Made by a program: the position numbers and the translations under genes. This document shows positions 54,444 through 63,475 of a DNA stretch of 64,000 nt, piece after piece. Origin of the DNA: Lachnoanaerobaculum sanguinis (lineage in GTDB: Bacteria; Bacillota; Clostridia; Lachnospirales; Lachnospiraceae); contig NZ_BTHK01000003.1 in NCBI RefSeq assembly GCF_033242365.1, positions 148,337-212,336 on the forward strand, in the 5' to 3' direction. A model generated the notes under the pieces. That model was not told the DNA's origin and did no database searches. It was given only the letters and a program-made list of their open reading frames with translations. Numbering within the stretch: the stretch's first letter is position 1; the number at the start of each line of letters is the position of its first letter.

Positions 54444-56666
54444 TCAGATTAATTTATCCTTCCAACCTATTACACGCTCTCTCATTCCCTCTATATCCAG
54501 TACTCCATAAGCAAAACCCTTTATTACAAGCTCTTCCGGTACAAATTCATCATATTTTTCAAATACAGGTACTTCCTTATCATAAACTAAAGACATGGGG
54601 TCTATTTCCTCGGCTGCTTTTTCACTTACTGTCTTATAGAATTCTTTTTCACCTACATTCATAGTAAATTGTATAAAATACGGTCTTGAAGGATTTAAAC
54701 CTTTAAGACCAAGTTCTTTTGCGCAATGTACCTTTAAAAATCTCTCAAGTGCCAAAAATGCATAGCTTCCAAGCCATGGAAATAAAGCCCACATATTCCC
54801 ACCAAGATGTATAAGCGGCTTATTTGACAACTCAGCCTTTTTAAAGCAATCTCTGGCTTGTGCCAGTCTGCCTCTACCATGACTCATCAAGTACATATAT
54901 GTATCTGATGAGCTGAGTACGTCTTTCATTTTCTCCAGTACATGAGTATGTATATCTCCCGGCACGTCTCCAAAATAAGCCGGAATATTTCCCTTTACCA
55001 AGCTTACATATATATCTCTTCTTTTATGATCTACTTCCTCCACAATCCACACTCTGCCTGCAATTGCAACCTTACCTCCTCTTTCCGGCGGTCTCACAAC
55101 AGTTCCAAGTTCTTGTGACTCTGTTCGTACGGAATATTCTATATTCTCCTGAAAAACAGCATAAAATTTATAGTTATTTACCACTCTTTCACCGGAAATC
55201 CCCACTATAAGTCCACCGTTTTCAGTCCTGTTTATATGATCTGTTTTCAGCAAATGAAGCAATAAAAGCCTAAAATCATCCTGACTTATTCTTCTGAAGG
55301 CCGACAGACTAAGGACTCTGCTTGCCAGATCGGCAGGTGTCATTTCTCCCATTGAAGCCAATGTGCTCATTGTTTGATGGTAGAGCAAACTGTATGGAAG
55401 CCTGTCAAGTCTTGGAGGCTCCACAAATTTTTCTTCCACATATAGCTGTACCAAAGCTATTCCCTGTATAAGATACCATGGTATCATCTCAGGCATCATT
55501 GCCCTGGGCTCAGGATGATCCTCCCTCATAACAAACCACATTTCCGAAGGTGCCCCTCTCCTTCCGGTTCTTCCGAGTCTTTGTAAAAATCCTGATACGG
55601 TAAAAGGAGCATCTATTTGAAATGCTCTCTCAAGTCTTCCGATATCAATTCCCAATTCAAGTGTCGCAGTAGCACATATAGATATCAAGGAATCGTCATC
55701 CTTCATCTCCTCTTCCGCACTCTCTCTATATGATGCGGAGAGATTGCCGTGATGTATTAAAAACCTGTCGGATTCATGATTTGCTTCACAGTATTGTCTA
55801 AGCTGTTGGCATACAATCTCACATTCTTCTCTTGAGTTTGTAAATACGAGGCACTTTTTTGCCTTTGTATGTTCAAATATATATGCAAGTCCCGGATTTG
55901 CACCTTTCGGCACGTATCCGGTATTTATCTCCTTTGCTGTATCCTCATAACAGACAGCTTGCGGCTCTGTATTGAAGAAATGTTCCATTGATAATCTCCA
56001 GGTTTCCTTGCCTCTGTCAAACTCAGGTATCAATGTTTTTCTCTTGCTTCCGGATGAAAGAAAATCACCGGCAAGCCTCGGATTTCCTATAGTGGCGGAA
56101 AGCCCCACTCTTCTCGGATTACATCCTGCCATCTTACAAAGCCTTTCTATAAGGCAAAATGTCTGTAAACCTCTGTCGGCTCTAAGCAAAGAGTGTATTT
56201 CATCAATCACTATAAATCTTAGATCATGAAAAAGAGATGATATTTCCATATGCTTATTTATCATCAATGATTCCAATGATTCAGGTGTTATCTGTAAAAT
56301 ACCCGAAGGTCTTTTTAACAGTTTCCTCTTACCTGTCTGAGTCACATCGCCATGCCATCTTGTCACCTTAATATTCGCTTCTTCGCATATAAAATTCAGC
56401 CTTAAAAACTGGTCATTTATAAGAGCTTTTAGTGGTGCTATATAAAGTACTCCTACACTACTTGAAGGATTTTCCTCAAGCAAAGTCAATATCGGAAAGA
56501 ATGCCGCCTCTGTTTTTCCCGAAGCTGTAGATGCTGTTAAAAGAAGATTTTCATCCGTATTGAATAAAACATCTGCAGCGGCATTTTGCACACCTCTAAG
56601 CATCTGCCATCCCGAATTATAAATATATTCCCTTATAAAGGGGGCATATCTTTCATATGTGTTCAT
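54444..56666 (-). CDS. Lhr/BrxHI-like superfamily 2 DEAD/DEAH helicase
   Basis: 740 residues. RecA1: TASTASGKTEAAFFPIL (motif I), IAPLKALINDQ (Ia) and FIVIDEIHSLLRADRG (DEIH box), followed by VGLSATIGNPR (III). RecA2: CLVFTNSREECE, ATLELGIDIG and QRLGRTGRRGAP (VI). A ~300-residue C-terminal region of the Lhr-core type follows. It is half the length of true Lhr and matches the BrxHI-type helicases of BREX type 2. The ATG overlaps the ATPase stop by four bases. No terminator is obvious in the 150-bp gap that follows. Confidence 0.9.
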   Translation of the reverse strand: MNTYERYAPFIREYIYNSGWQMLRGVQNAAADVLFNTDENLLLTASTASGKTEAAFFPILTLLEENPSSSVGVLYIAPLKALINDQFLRLNFICEEANIKVTRWHGDVTQTGKRKLLKRPSGILQITPESLESLMINKHMEISSLFHDLRFIVIDEIHSLLRADRGLQTFCLIERLCKMAGCNPRRVGLSATIGNPRLAGDFLSSGSKRKTLIPEFDRGKETWRLSMEHFFNTEPQAVCYEDTAKEINTGYVPKGANPGLAYIFEHTKAKKCLVFTNSREECEIVCQQLRQYCEANHESDRFLIHHGNLSASYRESAEEEMKDDDSLISICATATLELGIDIGRLERAFQIDAPFTVSGFLQRLGRTGRRGAPSEMWFVMREDHPEPRAMMPEMIPWYLIQGIALVQLYVEEKFVEPPRLDRLPYSLLYHQTMSTLASMGEMTPADLASRVLSLSAFRRISQDDFRLLLLHLLKTDHINRTENGGLIVGISGERVVNNYKFYAVFQENIEYSVRTESQELGTVVRPPERGGKVAIAGRVWIVEEVDHKRRDIYVSLVKGNIPAYFGDVPGDIHTHVLEKMKDVLSSSDTYMYLMSHGRGRLAQARDCFKKAELSNKPLIHLGGNMWALFPWLGSYAFLALERFLKVHCAKELGLKGLNPSRPYFIQFTMNVGEKEFYKTVSEKAAEEIDPMSLVYDKEVPVFEKYDEFVPEELVIKGFAYGVLDIEGMRERVIGWKDKLI

Positions 56667-57991
56667 AATGTAAACTCCACAAAATTTTCATCGGTATTAT
56701 CTGATACCGCCTCCGACTTCGCAAAAGAGAAATCGGAAGATTCCAAAAGTTCATTTATTTTCAAATCCGGATTTTGATATATAAGATCCAAAAGCTCAAT
56801 AAAATCCCTTATCACTTCTCTTGGAGTAATGTTTTCTGCTGCTCCTATTCTGGAATACTCAAGTTTTATAAAATCACCCAACTCTATATCACTTAGTTTC
56901 CTATTATAGCCATAGAGTCCGGCATGCATATCTGAGAGCTTTTCACATAATACAAGCATCTCCTCCGGAGTCAGTGCTTCAAGCCTTATCACAGGCGAGA
57001 GCAGATCTCTCATACCGGGCTTTGAAAATTTGCCTTCCGAGAGTCTTGAACGAAGAGCCTCATAGCTGTATATTCCCCTTCTCTTATCTTCCAATGTCTG
57101 TGGCGTTGCACCCATTATAATTCCGAGATATTTTGCCTTACCCTGCAATGTGTCATTATACATTGTAAGCATCTTTTCATAATTATATTGTCTGGTAACA
57201 GCATTAGGTATCTTATATATATTTACAAGTTCATCTACCATAACCATCATTCCGCTATAGCCCGCAAGTCTGAAAAACATAGCAAACAACTTTAAATACT
57301 CATACCAGTCCTCATCTGTGATAATTATATTGACTCCAAGCGCTTCCTTTGCATCTGTCTTTCTGCTGTATTCACCTCTAAACCAACGAACAATTTTCAT
57401 CTTTGTTTCATCATCCCCGTCTATATAGGCATGATAGTATTTAGACAGTAGTGAGCCGAACTCAAATCCATGAACCATCTCTGAAAGTCCTGCTATTACA
57501 GTGTATATTTTCTTATCCACCTCATCTAAAAGTTCTTTGCTTCCCGGTAATACCCCATTTGTTTCTATACAATCAGTCTGAATATTATTTATCCATCTGT
57601 CTAAAAGTAATGTTATTGCTCCACCTTCAGGCTTTGTTTTTGTAGACAAATTTCCTATAAGCTCTCTATATGTCGCAAGTCCCTGTCCTTTAGTTCCCTG
57701 CAGTCTTCTTTCCGGCGATAGATCCGCATCCGCTACTATAAAGCCCTTATCCATCACATAATTTCTTATAGTCTGTAATAAAAAGCTCTTTCCGCTACCG
57801 TATTTACCTACAATAAATCTAAATGAAGCACCACCTTCTGCCACTATATCCACATCATGCAGCAATGCCTCTATCTCGTTTTTTCTGCCGACTGTAATAT
57901 ATGGCAAACCTGTTCTTGGAACCACACCTCCCTTAAGTGAATTAATCAATGTTTGAGCAATTCTCTTAGGTACCTTTTTATCTTCATTCAT
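56663..57991 (-). CDS. BrxD-like P-loop ATPase (DUF2791)
   Basis: 442 residues. Walker A is FIVGKYGSGKSFLLQTI, a DADLSPERRLQGTKGQGLATY segment follows, and a Walker B-like MMVMVDELVNIYKI sits in the middle of the protein. These, and the partner helicase, match the DUF2791 (BREX BrxC/BrxD-related) ATPases. It overlaps the upstream TerB_N gene by eight bases and the helicase gene by four. It probably loads or regulates the helicase on DNA (inference). Confidence 0.85.
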   Translation of the reverse strand: MNEDKKVPKRIAQTLINSLKGGVVPRTGLPYITVGRKNEIEALLHDVDIVAEGGASFRFIVGKYGSGKSFLLQTIRNYVMDKGFIVADADLSPERRLQGTKGQGLATYRELIGNLSTKTKPEGGAITLLLDRWINNIQTDCIETNGVLPGSKELLDEVDKKIYTVIAGLSEMVHGFEFGSLLSKYYHAYIDGDDETKMKIVRWFRGEYSRKTDAKEALGVNIIITDEDWYEYLKLFAMFFRLAGYSGMMVMVDELVNIYKIPNAVTRQYNYEKMLTMYNDTLQGKAKYLGIIMGATPQTLEDKRRGIYSYEALRSRLSEGKFSKPGMRDLLSPVIRLEALTPEEMLVLCEKLSDMHAGLYGYNRKLSDIELGDFIKLEYSRIGAAENITPREVIRDFIELLDLIYQNPDLKINELLESSDFSFAKSEAVSDNTDENFVEFTL

Positions 57992-59891
57992 ATATCTCTC
58001 CTATGATATTCAAAATATCCTCTCTATAATCCTCTACCAAATATATTTCATCGCCTTCACATTCCAATATATTGTCACCTATATCTTCAAAGAAAGTCTC
58101 ATTTATATTGTCGGTAATAATTGATGTAAACAGATTATTTGACTTTATCAGACTTTTATAATCCTTTCCTGCAATAATAAACTTTAGGATCTTTAAATTT
58201 ATATTATCTGATATTTCCGGCGGTTTATCAAAATCTAAGTTTTCTGATTTACTCTGATTACCGTCATTATATTTTATAGAATTCTTTTCGATAGTATTTT
58301 GTATATCAGCCTTTTCAACTATATCTGTATTTATCACCTGAGAATGTATACAATCTTCATCTACAAGCAAACTTGTCTTTGTAATTTCCGCATCGTTTCG
58401 AATCTTTTTTAATGCCGAAAAGTCTATATTTATCAGGTTTCTTTCATTGTGTTTTATTTCCTTAAGAGCTTCGTTAAATGCAGCTGCAATAATGGTGGCA
58501 ATCCTGGTATCTTCCATACTTGGTTTCAAATAATATCCAAGCTTAAATTCATCTCTGATCAATCTGTCAATTTCATGAACTATAGATGCAAGTTTCTTCT
58601 TATCAAAATATGCCCTTATATAAGATTTTTCCTTCCACCTGCCTGCTTTACAATGATACGACCTCACTCCGTTTACTATATAGTCTGCATCTTCCTCTGT
58701 TTTATCATTCAAATAAACCGCATTTAATAACGGATATATGCTTCTGTTTTGCATCCTTCCAAAGCAATGTGTAAATATACTTTTGCCGTCAATATTTCCG
58801 CTCTTTAATATATATTTCCACACATAGGCATATATAATTATACTTTTCTCTCTTTCCTTTTTAATACTTACGGAATTTAAAAATCTCTTACCGGCAAAAA
58901 AACATATGGCATCAAATATTTCTATATCATCATAATCTCCGGATTTTTTCAAAATTTCAAGTGCATGATCTCTGTCTAATATCTCTTTATCAATATATTT
59001 TTTTACCTCATCCACCGGAAAGCCTTTAACAAGCGAATACTCAAAATACCATCTATGTAAATTCCTTTTTATCTGTGTATTATCTTCTAAAAAACCGCCT
59101 TCTATAAATTTTTCTTCAAATTCTTTAAGTTTGTTCAAACTCTCAACAGATGAAGAACTGCCTATACCGCAAAGAAGCTCATAGATATATAAGTATATAA
59201 AGGATGTAAATGTTCTGTTATATACGCCATTCCTCAATTCGGTTCTCCATGTGAAATAAGTTCTCAATTGTTTATCACTCAAATCATGGTATGTAGTAAA
59301 ATAACCCGAAATATCACATACCTGCCCATGATAATCATCCTCATAATCTTCCATAAACTTGGCCTGCCTATAGAAGTTTTTAGCTCTTAATTGTCCGGAA
59401 TAATCATCATATCTATACAGTTTTCTCATTTCAGTGATTTTCTCCGGGATATACTCCTTTTTCTTTAGAAAATCACTCCCTTTTGCAAATGGTAAAGGCG
59501 TATCCGTATATACAGTATTACTTTTACCGGTATCCGATAAAGCTGTGTCTTTAGACGGATTGCCTTGCAATATCGCATTATCAAATAATTCAAATATATA
59601 ATCTTTGTCCGTTTTATCATTAAATGATATGCCTATCCAGCTGCTACCATGCATACGCAAAGGATCAACTATATACTCTTTCATCCTGTCAAATAAACTT
59701 GCTTCATATTTCAAATCACAATGTTCCATCCATCTTCCGGTATCGGAATTCCACTCCTTTATAAGAAGCGCAATCATCTTTCCCGTTAAAGGATGGCACA
59801 GTCTTGACATAGTTAAAGAGCTATCCCATCTGTCGGACTCTTCAATATTATGTTTTTCTTTTATATAATCTAACAGCTCCTTTAATTCCAT
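57984..59891 (-). CDS. YjbR-like/TerB_N/TerB_C multidomain protein
   Basis: 635 residues. Residues ~20-115 resemble the MmcQ/YjbR (CyaY-like) fold: HPLTGKMIALLIKEW, a LRMHGSSWIGISFND segment and ELFDNAI. Residues ~155-330 are a TerB_N domain: FYRQAKFMEDYEDDY, LSDKQLRTYFTWRTELRNG and YLYIYELLCGIG are diagnostic. The C-terminal part (~470-520, IATIIAAAFNEALKEI, INIDFSALKKIRNDAEIT) is TerB_C-like, followed by an acidic tail. It is the first gene of the three-gene operon. No metal- or tellurite-resistance gene (terC, terD) is nearby, which argues against a classic ter locus. Confidence 0.82.
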   Translation of the reverse strand: MELKELLDYIKEKHNIEESDRWDSSLTMSRLCHPLTGKMIALLIKEWNSDTGRWMEHCDLKYEASLFDRMKEYIVDPLRMHGSSWIGISFNDKTDKDYIFELFDNAILQGNPSKDTALSDTGKSNTVYTDTPLPFAKGSDFLKKKEYIPEKITEMRKLYRYDDYSGQLRAKNFYRQAKFMEDYEDDYHGQVCDISGYFTTYHDLSDKQLRTYFTWRTELRNGVYNRTFTSFIYLYIYELLCGIGSSSSVESLNKLKEFEEKFIEGGFLEDNTQIKRNLHRWYFEYSLVKGFPVDEVKKYIDKEILDRDHALEILKKSGDYDDIEIFDAICFFAGKRFLNSVSIKKEREKSIIIYAYVWKYILKSGNIDGKSIFTHCFGRMQNRSIYPLLNAVYLNDKTEEDADYIVNGVRSYHCKAGRWKEKSYIRAYFDKKKLASIVHEIDRLIRDEFKLGYYLKPSMEDTRIATIIAAAFNEALKEIKHNERNLINIDFSALKKIRNDAEITKTSLLVDEDCIHSQVINTDIVEKADIQNTIEKNSIKYNDGNQSKSENLDFDKPPEISDNINLKILKFIIAGKDYKSLIKSNNLFTSIITDNINETFFEDIGDNILECEGDEIYLVEDYREDILNIIGEIYE

Positions 59892-59913
59892 TTATCCATC
59901 CTTCTTTAATCAC

Positions 59914-59963
59914 AAAAAGGTCTGAATCCTCTTACAAGAAAACTTGTATCAGGTTTCAGACCT
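59914..59963 (-). terminator. Terminator after the truncated exonuclease gene
   Basis: AGGTCTGAA pairs with TTCAGACCT and an inner TTACAAG/CTTGTAT extends the hairpin; on the minus strand it is followed by TTTTT. It sits between the exonuclease relic and the TerB_N gene start. Confidence 0.88.
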
Positions 59964-59979
59964 GTAGGCATCACTAATA

Positions 59980-60408
59980 TTATGCAACAGCAAAACTTGA
60001 CAAATCAAACAGACTGCCTAGAGATGTTCCAAAATCTGTAGGCCTCATAGCTTCCGCTATCTTACTTAGTGTATTATCAAACAGTTCACGATCTTTAAAA
60101 ATATGGAAAAGCTTTGCTGTATTTCTTGCATCATCTACACAAAGACACCGGTTTGAAAACATCTTTATTGCCTCGTCAAATTTAGGTGCATTTATAACCA
60201 TATCGTAGGTAATTCCTGTCAGATCCCTCACTATTGATGTAATTCTTGTATTGTACTCAGGTTTTACATAGGTTCTGAATGATGATATCTCCTGAAAGTT
60301 TTCATCCAACATTATAGCACCTATTTCAATAGTCTCCATAGTACATCCAAGATTTCTATGCTCTTTTCCAACTTTGTTCATTTCCAAATCAACTACGATA
60401 TACTTCAT
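59980..60408 (-). pseudogene. KapD-like 3'-5' exonuclease with an internal deletion
   Basis: The 142-codon frame is intact and has a good GGGAGG site, but it lacks the middle of the DEDDh exonuclease fold. Exo I (IVVDLEMN) and the start of Exo II (LTGITYDMVINAPKFDEA) are followed within ten residues by the Exo III region (VDDARNTAKLF), where relatives have about 70-75 more residues including the W-x-x-D of Exo II. The Exo III histidine is also gone (CLCVDDARN in place of H-x-A-x-x-DA). The C-terminal TSLGSLFDLSSF is preserved. It is probably inactive; a non-catalytic role cannot be ruled out. Confidence 0.7.
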
Positions 60409-60530
60409 AACAGCCTCCCAAATATTTTATACTTATATAATATATAAAATGCTGTACTATAAAAATGCCTTGTAAAGGTGATCTTAATGTTTTAACCGAT
60501 ACTTATAATACTATATTTATAATCTTTGAA

Positions 60531-60564
60531 CAAGAAAATAAGGCATATGGTCTAACCATACGCC
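60531..60564 (-). terminator. Terminator of the OmpA-domain lipoprotein gene
   Basis: GGC-TATGG / CCATA-GCC hairpin around TCTAA; on the minus strand it is followed by TTATTTTCTTG. Confidence 0.65.
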
Positions 60565-60571
60565 TCAAACT

Positions 60572-61807
60572 TTACAGTACCGGAATAATAATTTCTACAC
60601 GTCGATTCAACTGTTTTCCTTCAGCTGTCTCATTTGTTGCCACCGGTCTGCTTTCTCCATATCCGTTTGTAGTAATATTGGCAGTAACACCTGCAGATTG
60701 TAAATAGCTCTTTACAGAATTTGCACGATTCTCTGACAGTGTCTGGTTATGTGCATCATCCGCATCGGAGTCGGTATGTCCGTCTATTTCAAAATCGGTT
60801 ATATTTGCCTCTATTAAAATCTTTGCAAGATTGTTCAGAGTTTCCTCCGCATCAGGTCTGATATTATATTTGTCAACATCAAACAACACTCCCGAATCCA
60901 GAGTAATCATTATACTATTGGCCTCTATTGCAGGCACTGCAGGAACCGCACTGAGTAAAGGCAGTTTATATGAGAAAACCAACGGCTTTGCATCAACTTC
61001 CTTCTCTTTACCCTTAAATGTGATAACAGCTTTTCCCTTACCGTCATTTTCTATTCCGAGACCTGTTTTCTTATTCTTATAACTTCCCGATCCGTCACCG
61101 TTTACTTCAATATCCATATTTTGATCTCTGTATATTACATACTGAGTATCTACAGATATACTTAAATTGGTTTCCGACTTGGTATACAAACCTGTTCCGT
61201 CTGCATCTACCATCAAATGTATACCATATCTGTCATCTGAATAATTTCCGGATCCGTCTGCTTCCACTTGCAATGTAATTCCTTTATTAGAATCCAAGTA
61301 TTGTCCCGATCCGTCGGTTTCTCTTTGTATAGTAATTCCTTTTTCACTGTCAATGTATTGTCCGGAACCGTCTCCTTCGGTCTGAACCGTAGTATTTCCG
61401 TCCGCATACTGTCCGGACCCGTTTTCACCCACCTGCACCGAGGTTGTACCTCTTATAATCTGATCATTTTCAACTTTAACAGGTGTTACTGTAATACCTG
61501 GCACTGATGAAAGGCTTTTTGTAGCGTCCATCTTTATTTTTGCATCAGCATTTTCATCTATACCAAGTGGAGGCAATACTACAACCGGAACCTCAGGAAT
61601 CTCTCCAAGTGCATACCCCGGGACTTTTAATTCATCCTCATTCACCTTACTCTCAGCTTTTGTAGTCTCTGCAGTAGTTTCTTCCTTTGATGATTCAACT
61701 ACAGCACTGCTGCTCTCTTTGCTTTCTGTCTTATCGGCTCCTTTTCCACATCCGGCAGCTAAAACACTGACAGCTAAGACACTTGCCAAAATAATTGATT
61801 TTTTCAT
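60572..61807 (-). CDS. Lipoprotein with GDGSGQY repeats and OmpA/MotB peptidoglycan-binding domain
   Basis: 411 residues from the ATG at 61807 (GGAGG seven bases upstream; a TTG two codons earlier is less likely). The lipoprotein signal ends VLAAGC; a Ser/Glu/Thr-rich linker follows. About six repeats of ~17-20 residues with the core DGSGQY (variants DGSGNY, DGTGLY, DGSGSY) occupy residues ~125-260. The C-terminal ~110 residues are an OmpA-like domain: LDSGVLFDVDKYNIRPDAEE, FEIDGHTDSDADDAHNQTLS, SENRANSVKSYL and GYGESRP. It should tether a membrane lipoprotein to peptidoglycan. The function of the repeats is unknown. Confidence 0.9.
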   Translation of the reverse strand: MKKSIILASVLAVSVLAAGCGKGADKTESKESSSAVVESSKEETTAETTKAESKVNEDELKVPGYALGEIPEVPVVVLPPLGIDENADAKIKMDATKSLSSVPGITVTPVKVENDQIIRGTTSVQVGENGSGQYADGNTTVQTEGDGSGQYIDSEKGITIQRETDGSGQYLDSNKGITLQVEADGSGNYSDDRYGIHLMVDADGTGLYTKSETNLSISVDTQYVIYRDQNMDIEVNGDGSGSYKNKKTGLGIENDGKGKAVITFKGKEKEVDAKPLVFSYKLPLLSAVPAVPAIEANSIMITLDSGVLFDVDKYNIRPDAEETLNNLAKILIEANITDFEIDGHTDSDADDAHNQTLSENRANSVKSYLQSAGVTANITTNGYGESRPVATNETAEGKQLNRRVEIIIPVL

Positions 61808-61989
61808 AGACAAACCTCCATATCAATTTGAATTTTAGTTTTAAACTTTAAAGATATTTAGATATTTATTATCACAGTTCAAACCGATTTTCTTAACACT
61901 GTAATTGTACAATGTTTCATTTGCAAAATGAACTTACAATTTTTATAGTACGTCTTAATAATTTGATAATAATTCAAGATTTTAAAAGT

Positions 61990-62012
61990 AAAAATGAGTT
62001 GAAAATCAACCC
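61990..62012 (-). terminator. Probable relic terminator downstream of the rpn stub
   Basis: On the minus strand GGGTTGA and TCAACTC flank a three-base loop and precede TTTTTAC. It presumably ended an rpn-type gene of which only 27 bp remain at 62049-62075. Confidence 0.5.
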
Positions 62013-62048
62013 ATCAAAGTATTTATTCATATATTTATATAAATTTAA

Positions 62049-62075
62049 TTTCCGCCAAACAGCAATACATTTACT
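62049..62075 (-). pseudogene. 27-bp stub of a second rpn-type gene
   Basis: Bases 62049-62075 match 63319-63345 inside the intact nuclease gene (VNVLLFGG codons) with one mismatch. The stub directly abuts the end of repeat copy 1, where an intact copy would have its start, so it is the remnant of a leader-plus-gene unit. The rest of the 61808-62513 gap holds the repeat and no gene that I can support. Confidence 0.6.
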
Positions 62076-62455
62076 TTCAGAAGAATTAAATATAGCCGGG
62101 TATGATGCCCTTAATATTAAATACCCGGCTATGTATGGAAAATAGTCGGTGCACCGACATGTCATGATGTTTAGAACTTTGTAGAATTTTAGAAAATACA
62201 GATTAGAAAGCTGGCTTTCTATAAGAAAAAAGATATCAAACCAAACATCATGTAAAAGGTTTGATAGTTTCATTATACAAACTATCACCATATTGGCAAT
62301 ACCTGATACCACGTTCCGTTGTATTCCGATTAATTTTAGCGTATTAAATAAATTTATTTCTTAAAACTGTGCATATATACAATTTTCTTATGGTAATATT
62401 GCCATAAAAACAGTTGTTATTTTTTATATTACATCATTTAAATTTAATATTTAAA
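62076..62455 (-). repeat. 380-bp rpn leader repeat, copy 1
   Basis: Very similar along its length to 63476-63856. It contains several hairpins: a 12-bp perfect stem ATAGCCGGGTAT/ATACCCGGCTAT, the 12-bp palindrome TCGGTGCACCGA, GAAAGC/GCTTTC, and near its outer end a 20-bp near-palindrome TTATGG..CCATAA. Single-base indels change the reading frame between copies, so it is not coding. Confidence 0.85.
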
Positions 62456-62472
62456 CTTCTATTATGCAAAAA

Positions 62473-62501
62473 CCGCGTACCGAGTCGGTATCGCGATTTT
62501 T
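62473..62501 (-). terminator. Terminator of the rpn-type nuclease gene
   Basis: CCGCGTACCGA and TCGGTATCGCG form a strong hairpin just after the stop; T runs are present on both sides, so it can work on either strand. Confidence 0.85.
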
Positions 62502-62513
62502 TGTTCAATATAT

Positions 62514-63407
62514 TTACTTTCCGTAATCCCTTAAAAGATTGTACTTTTTTAAAAGCTCATTGCGATATTTCTTATCCGTATTGGCTTTTATTATCTTGTC
62601 CAGATCGCCTTCCTTAGCAAGTATCGTATTTAACCTGCTTATTAAATCGGCACCTTCTTCCCTACCTTTTTCTATTCCTTTTTCTATCCCTCTTGCCTCA
62701 ACTATATCCAATACTTCGCACATATTCACAACCTCCTTCGTATTTGCTTCGTCTATGATCTCCTCAAACCTTTTATCTCCTGTCATTGCAGACATAAGCA
62801 TCAGTAATTCCTCTATATGACCTATTGACCTCTTATCTGCAACATAATTCTTATTTACCCGCATTTGATACAAATAATCTGCAAGTATCCAAAAGTCACT
62901 TGTAAAAGAATCTATTATTTCTCTGTCCAGATATGCTATCTCAAATAAATTAATTTTATAATCATTTACATATGGCTTAAGCTCTTCATCCATATCTAAA
63001 ACCCCGAATAGATTCTTCGGGTATGTCCATTTTTTATCATAACCAAGATATAATACCAAGGTAATTACAGGGTATTTGCTTTCACCATTACATTCTTTTC
63101 TGACCTGTCTTGTATACTCCAATCCGTCATATCCCATTACTCTTAGCGGCATAAATTTATCCGGATTTGTCTGATTTTCTATTCCTAAAAGTGCTATATT
63201 TATCTGACTGTCTTTCCAATATTTTGCAACATCTCTGTCTTGAAACCTGACTCTTCCGTCTATTTTTAATGCACTGTCTGTAACGGCATCAAAAAGTGTT
63301 TCTTCCTCTACCACTTTCTTTCCGCCAAACAACAATACATTTACTATATCCGAAAAAACATCATTGTGTCTTTCAAGCATCTTTTGAGTTATATCTTTTT
63401 CTTGCAT
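62514..63407 (-). CDS. Rpn-family PD-(D/E)XK nuclease / putative transposase
   Basis: 297 residues. The N-terminal FSDIVNVLLFGGKKVV, then RFQDRDVAKYW and the catalytic-core-like strand INIALLGIENQT are typical of the Rpn (YhgA-like) recombination-promoting nucleases; the E-x-Q of ENQT fits the PD-(D/E)XK site. The C-terminus has a GIEKGIEKGREEGADL helical segment, also typical. GGAG lies five bases before the ATG. The gene is flanked by two copies of the same 380-bp leader and ends in its own terminator. These genes are often multicopy; the role may be selfish or protective. Confidence 0.88.
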   Translation of the reverse strand: MQEKDITQKMLERHNDVFSDIVNVLLFGGKKVVEEETLFDAVTDSALKIDGRVRFQDRDVAKYWKDSQINIALLGIENQTNPDKFMPLRVMGYDGLEYTRQVRKECNGESKYPVITLVLYLGYDKKWTYPKNLFGVLDMDEELKPYVNDYKINLFEIAYLDREIIDSFTSDFWILADYLYQMRVNKNYVADKRSIGHIEELLMLMSAMTGDKRFEEIIDEANTKEVVNMCEVLDIVEARGIEKGIEKGREEGADLISRLNTILAKEGDLDKIIKANTDKKYRNELLKKYNLLRDYGK

Positions 63408-63475
63408 ATCTGCTCCTTTATTATATCAGAGAATTATTTTTGATTCCATTGTCTTTAGAAGTTTTCAGAATTGAT

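Noticed and set aside
54444..59891. Full BREX or classic tellurite-resistance locus
   Set aside because: No methyltransferase, PglZ phosphatase, PglX or terC/D/E-type genes lie on either side; only the TerB-type, BrxD-like and helicase genes are present.
60465..60707. 80-codon plus-strand frame between the exonuclease relic and the lipoprotein gene
   Set aside because: It overlaps the lipoprotein 3' end and its terminator hairpin, and its composition is that of antisense DNA.
61974..62312. Open frame of 112 codons on the minus strand, with a similar one at 63486-63752
   Set aside because: Both lie in the 380-bp leader repeat. Their first halves agree in frame, but a one-base indel puts the second halves in different frames, so the DNA is conserved and not the protein.
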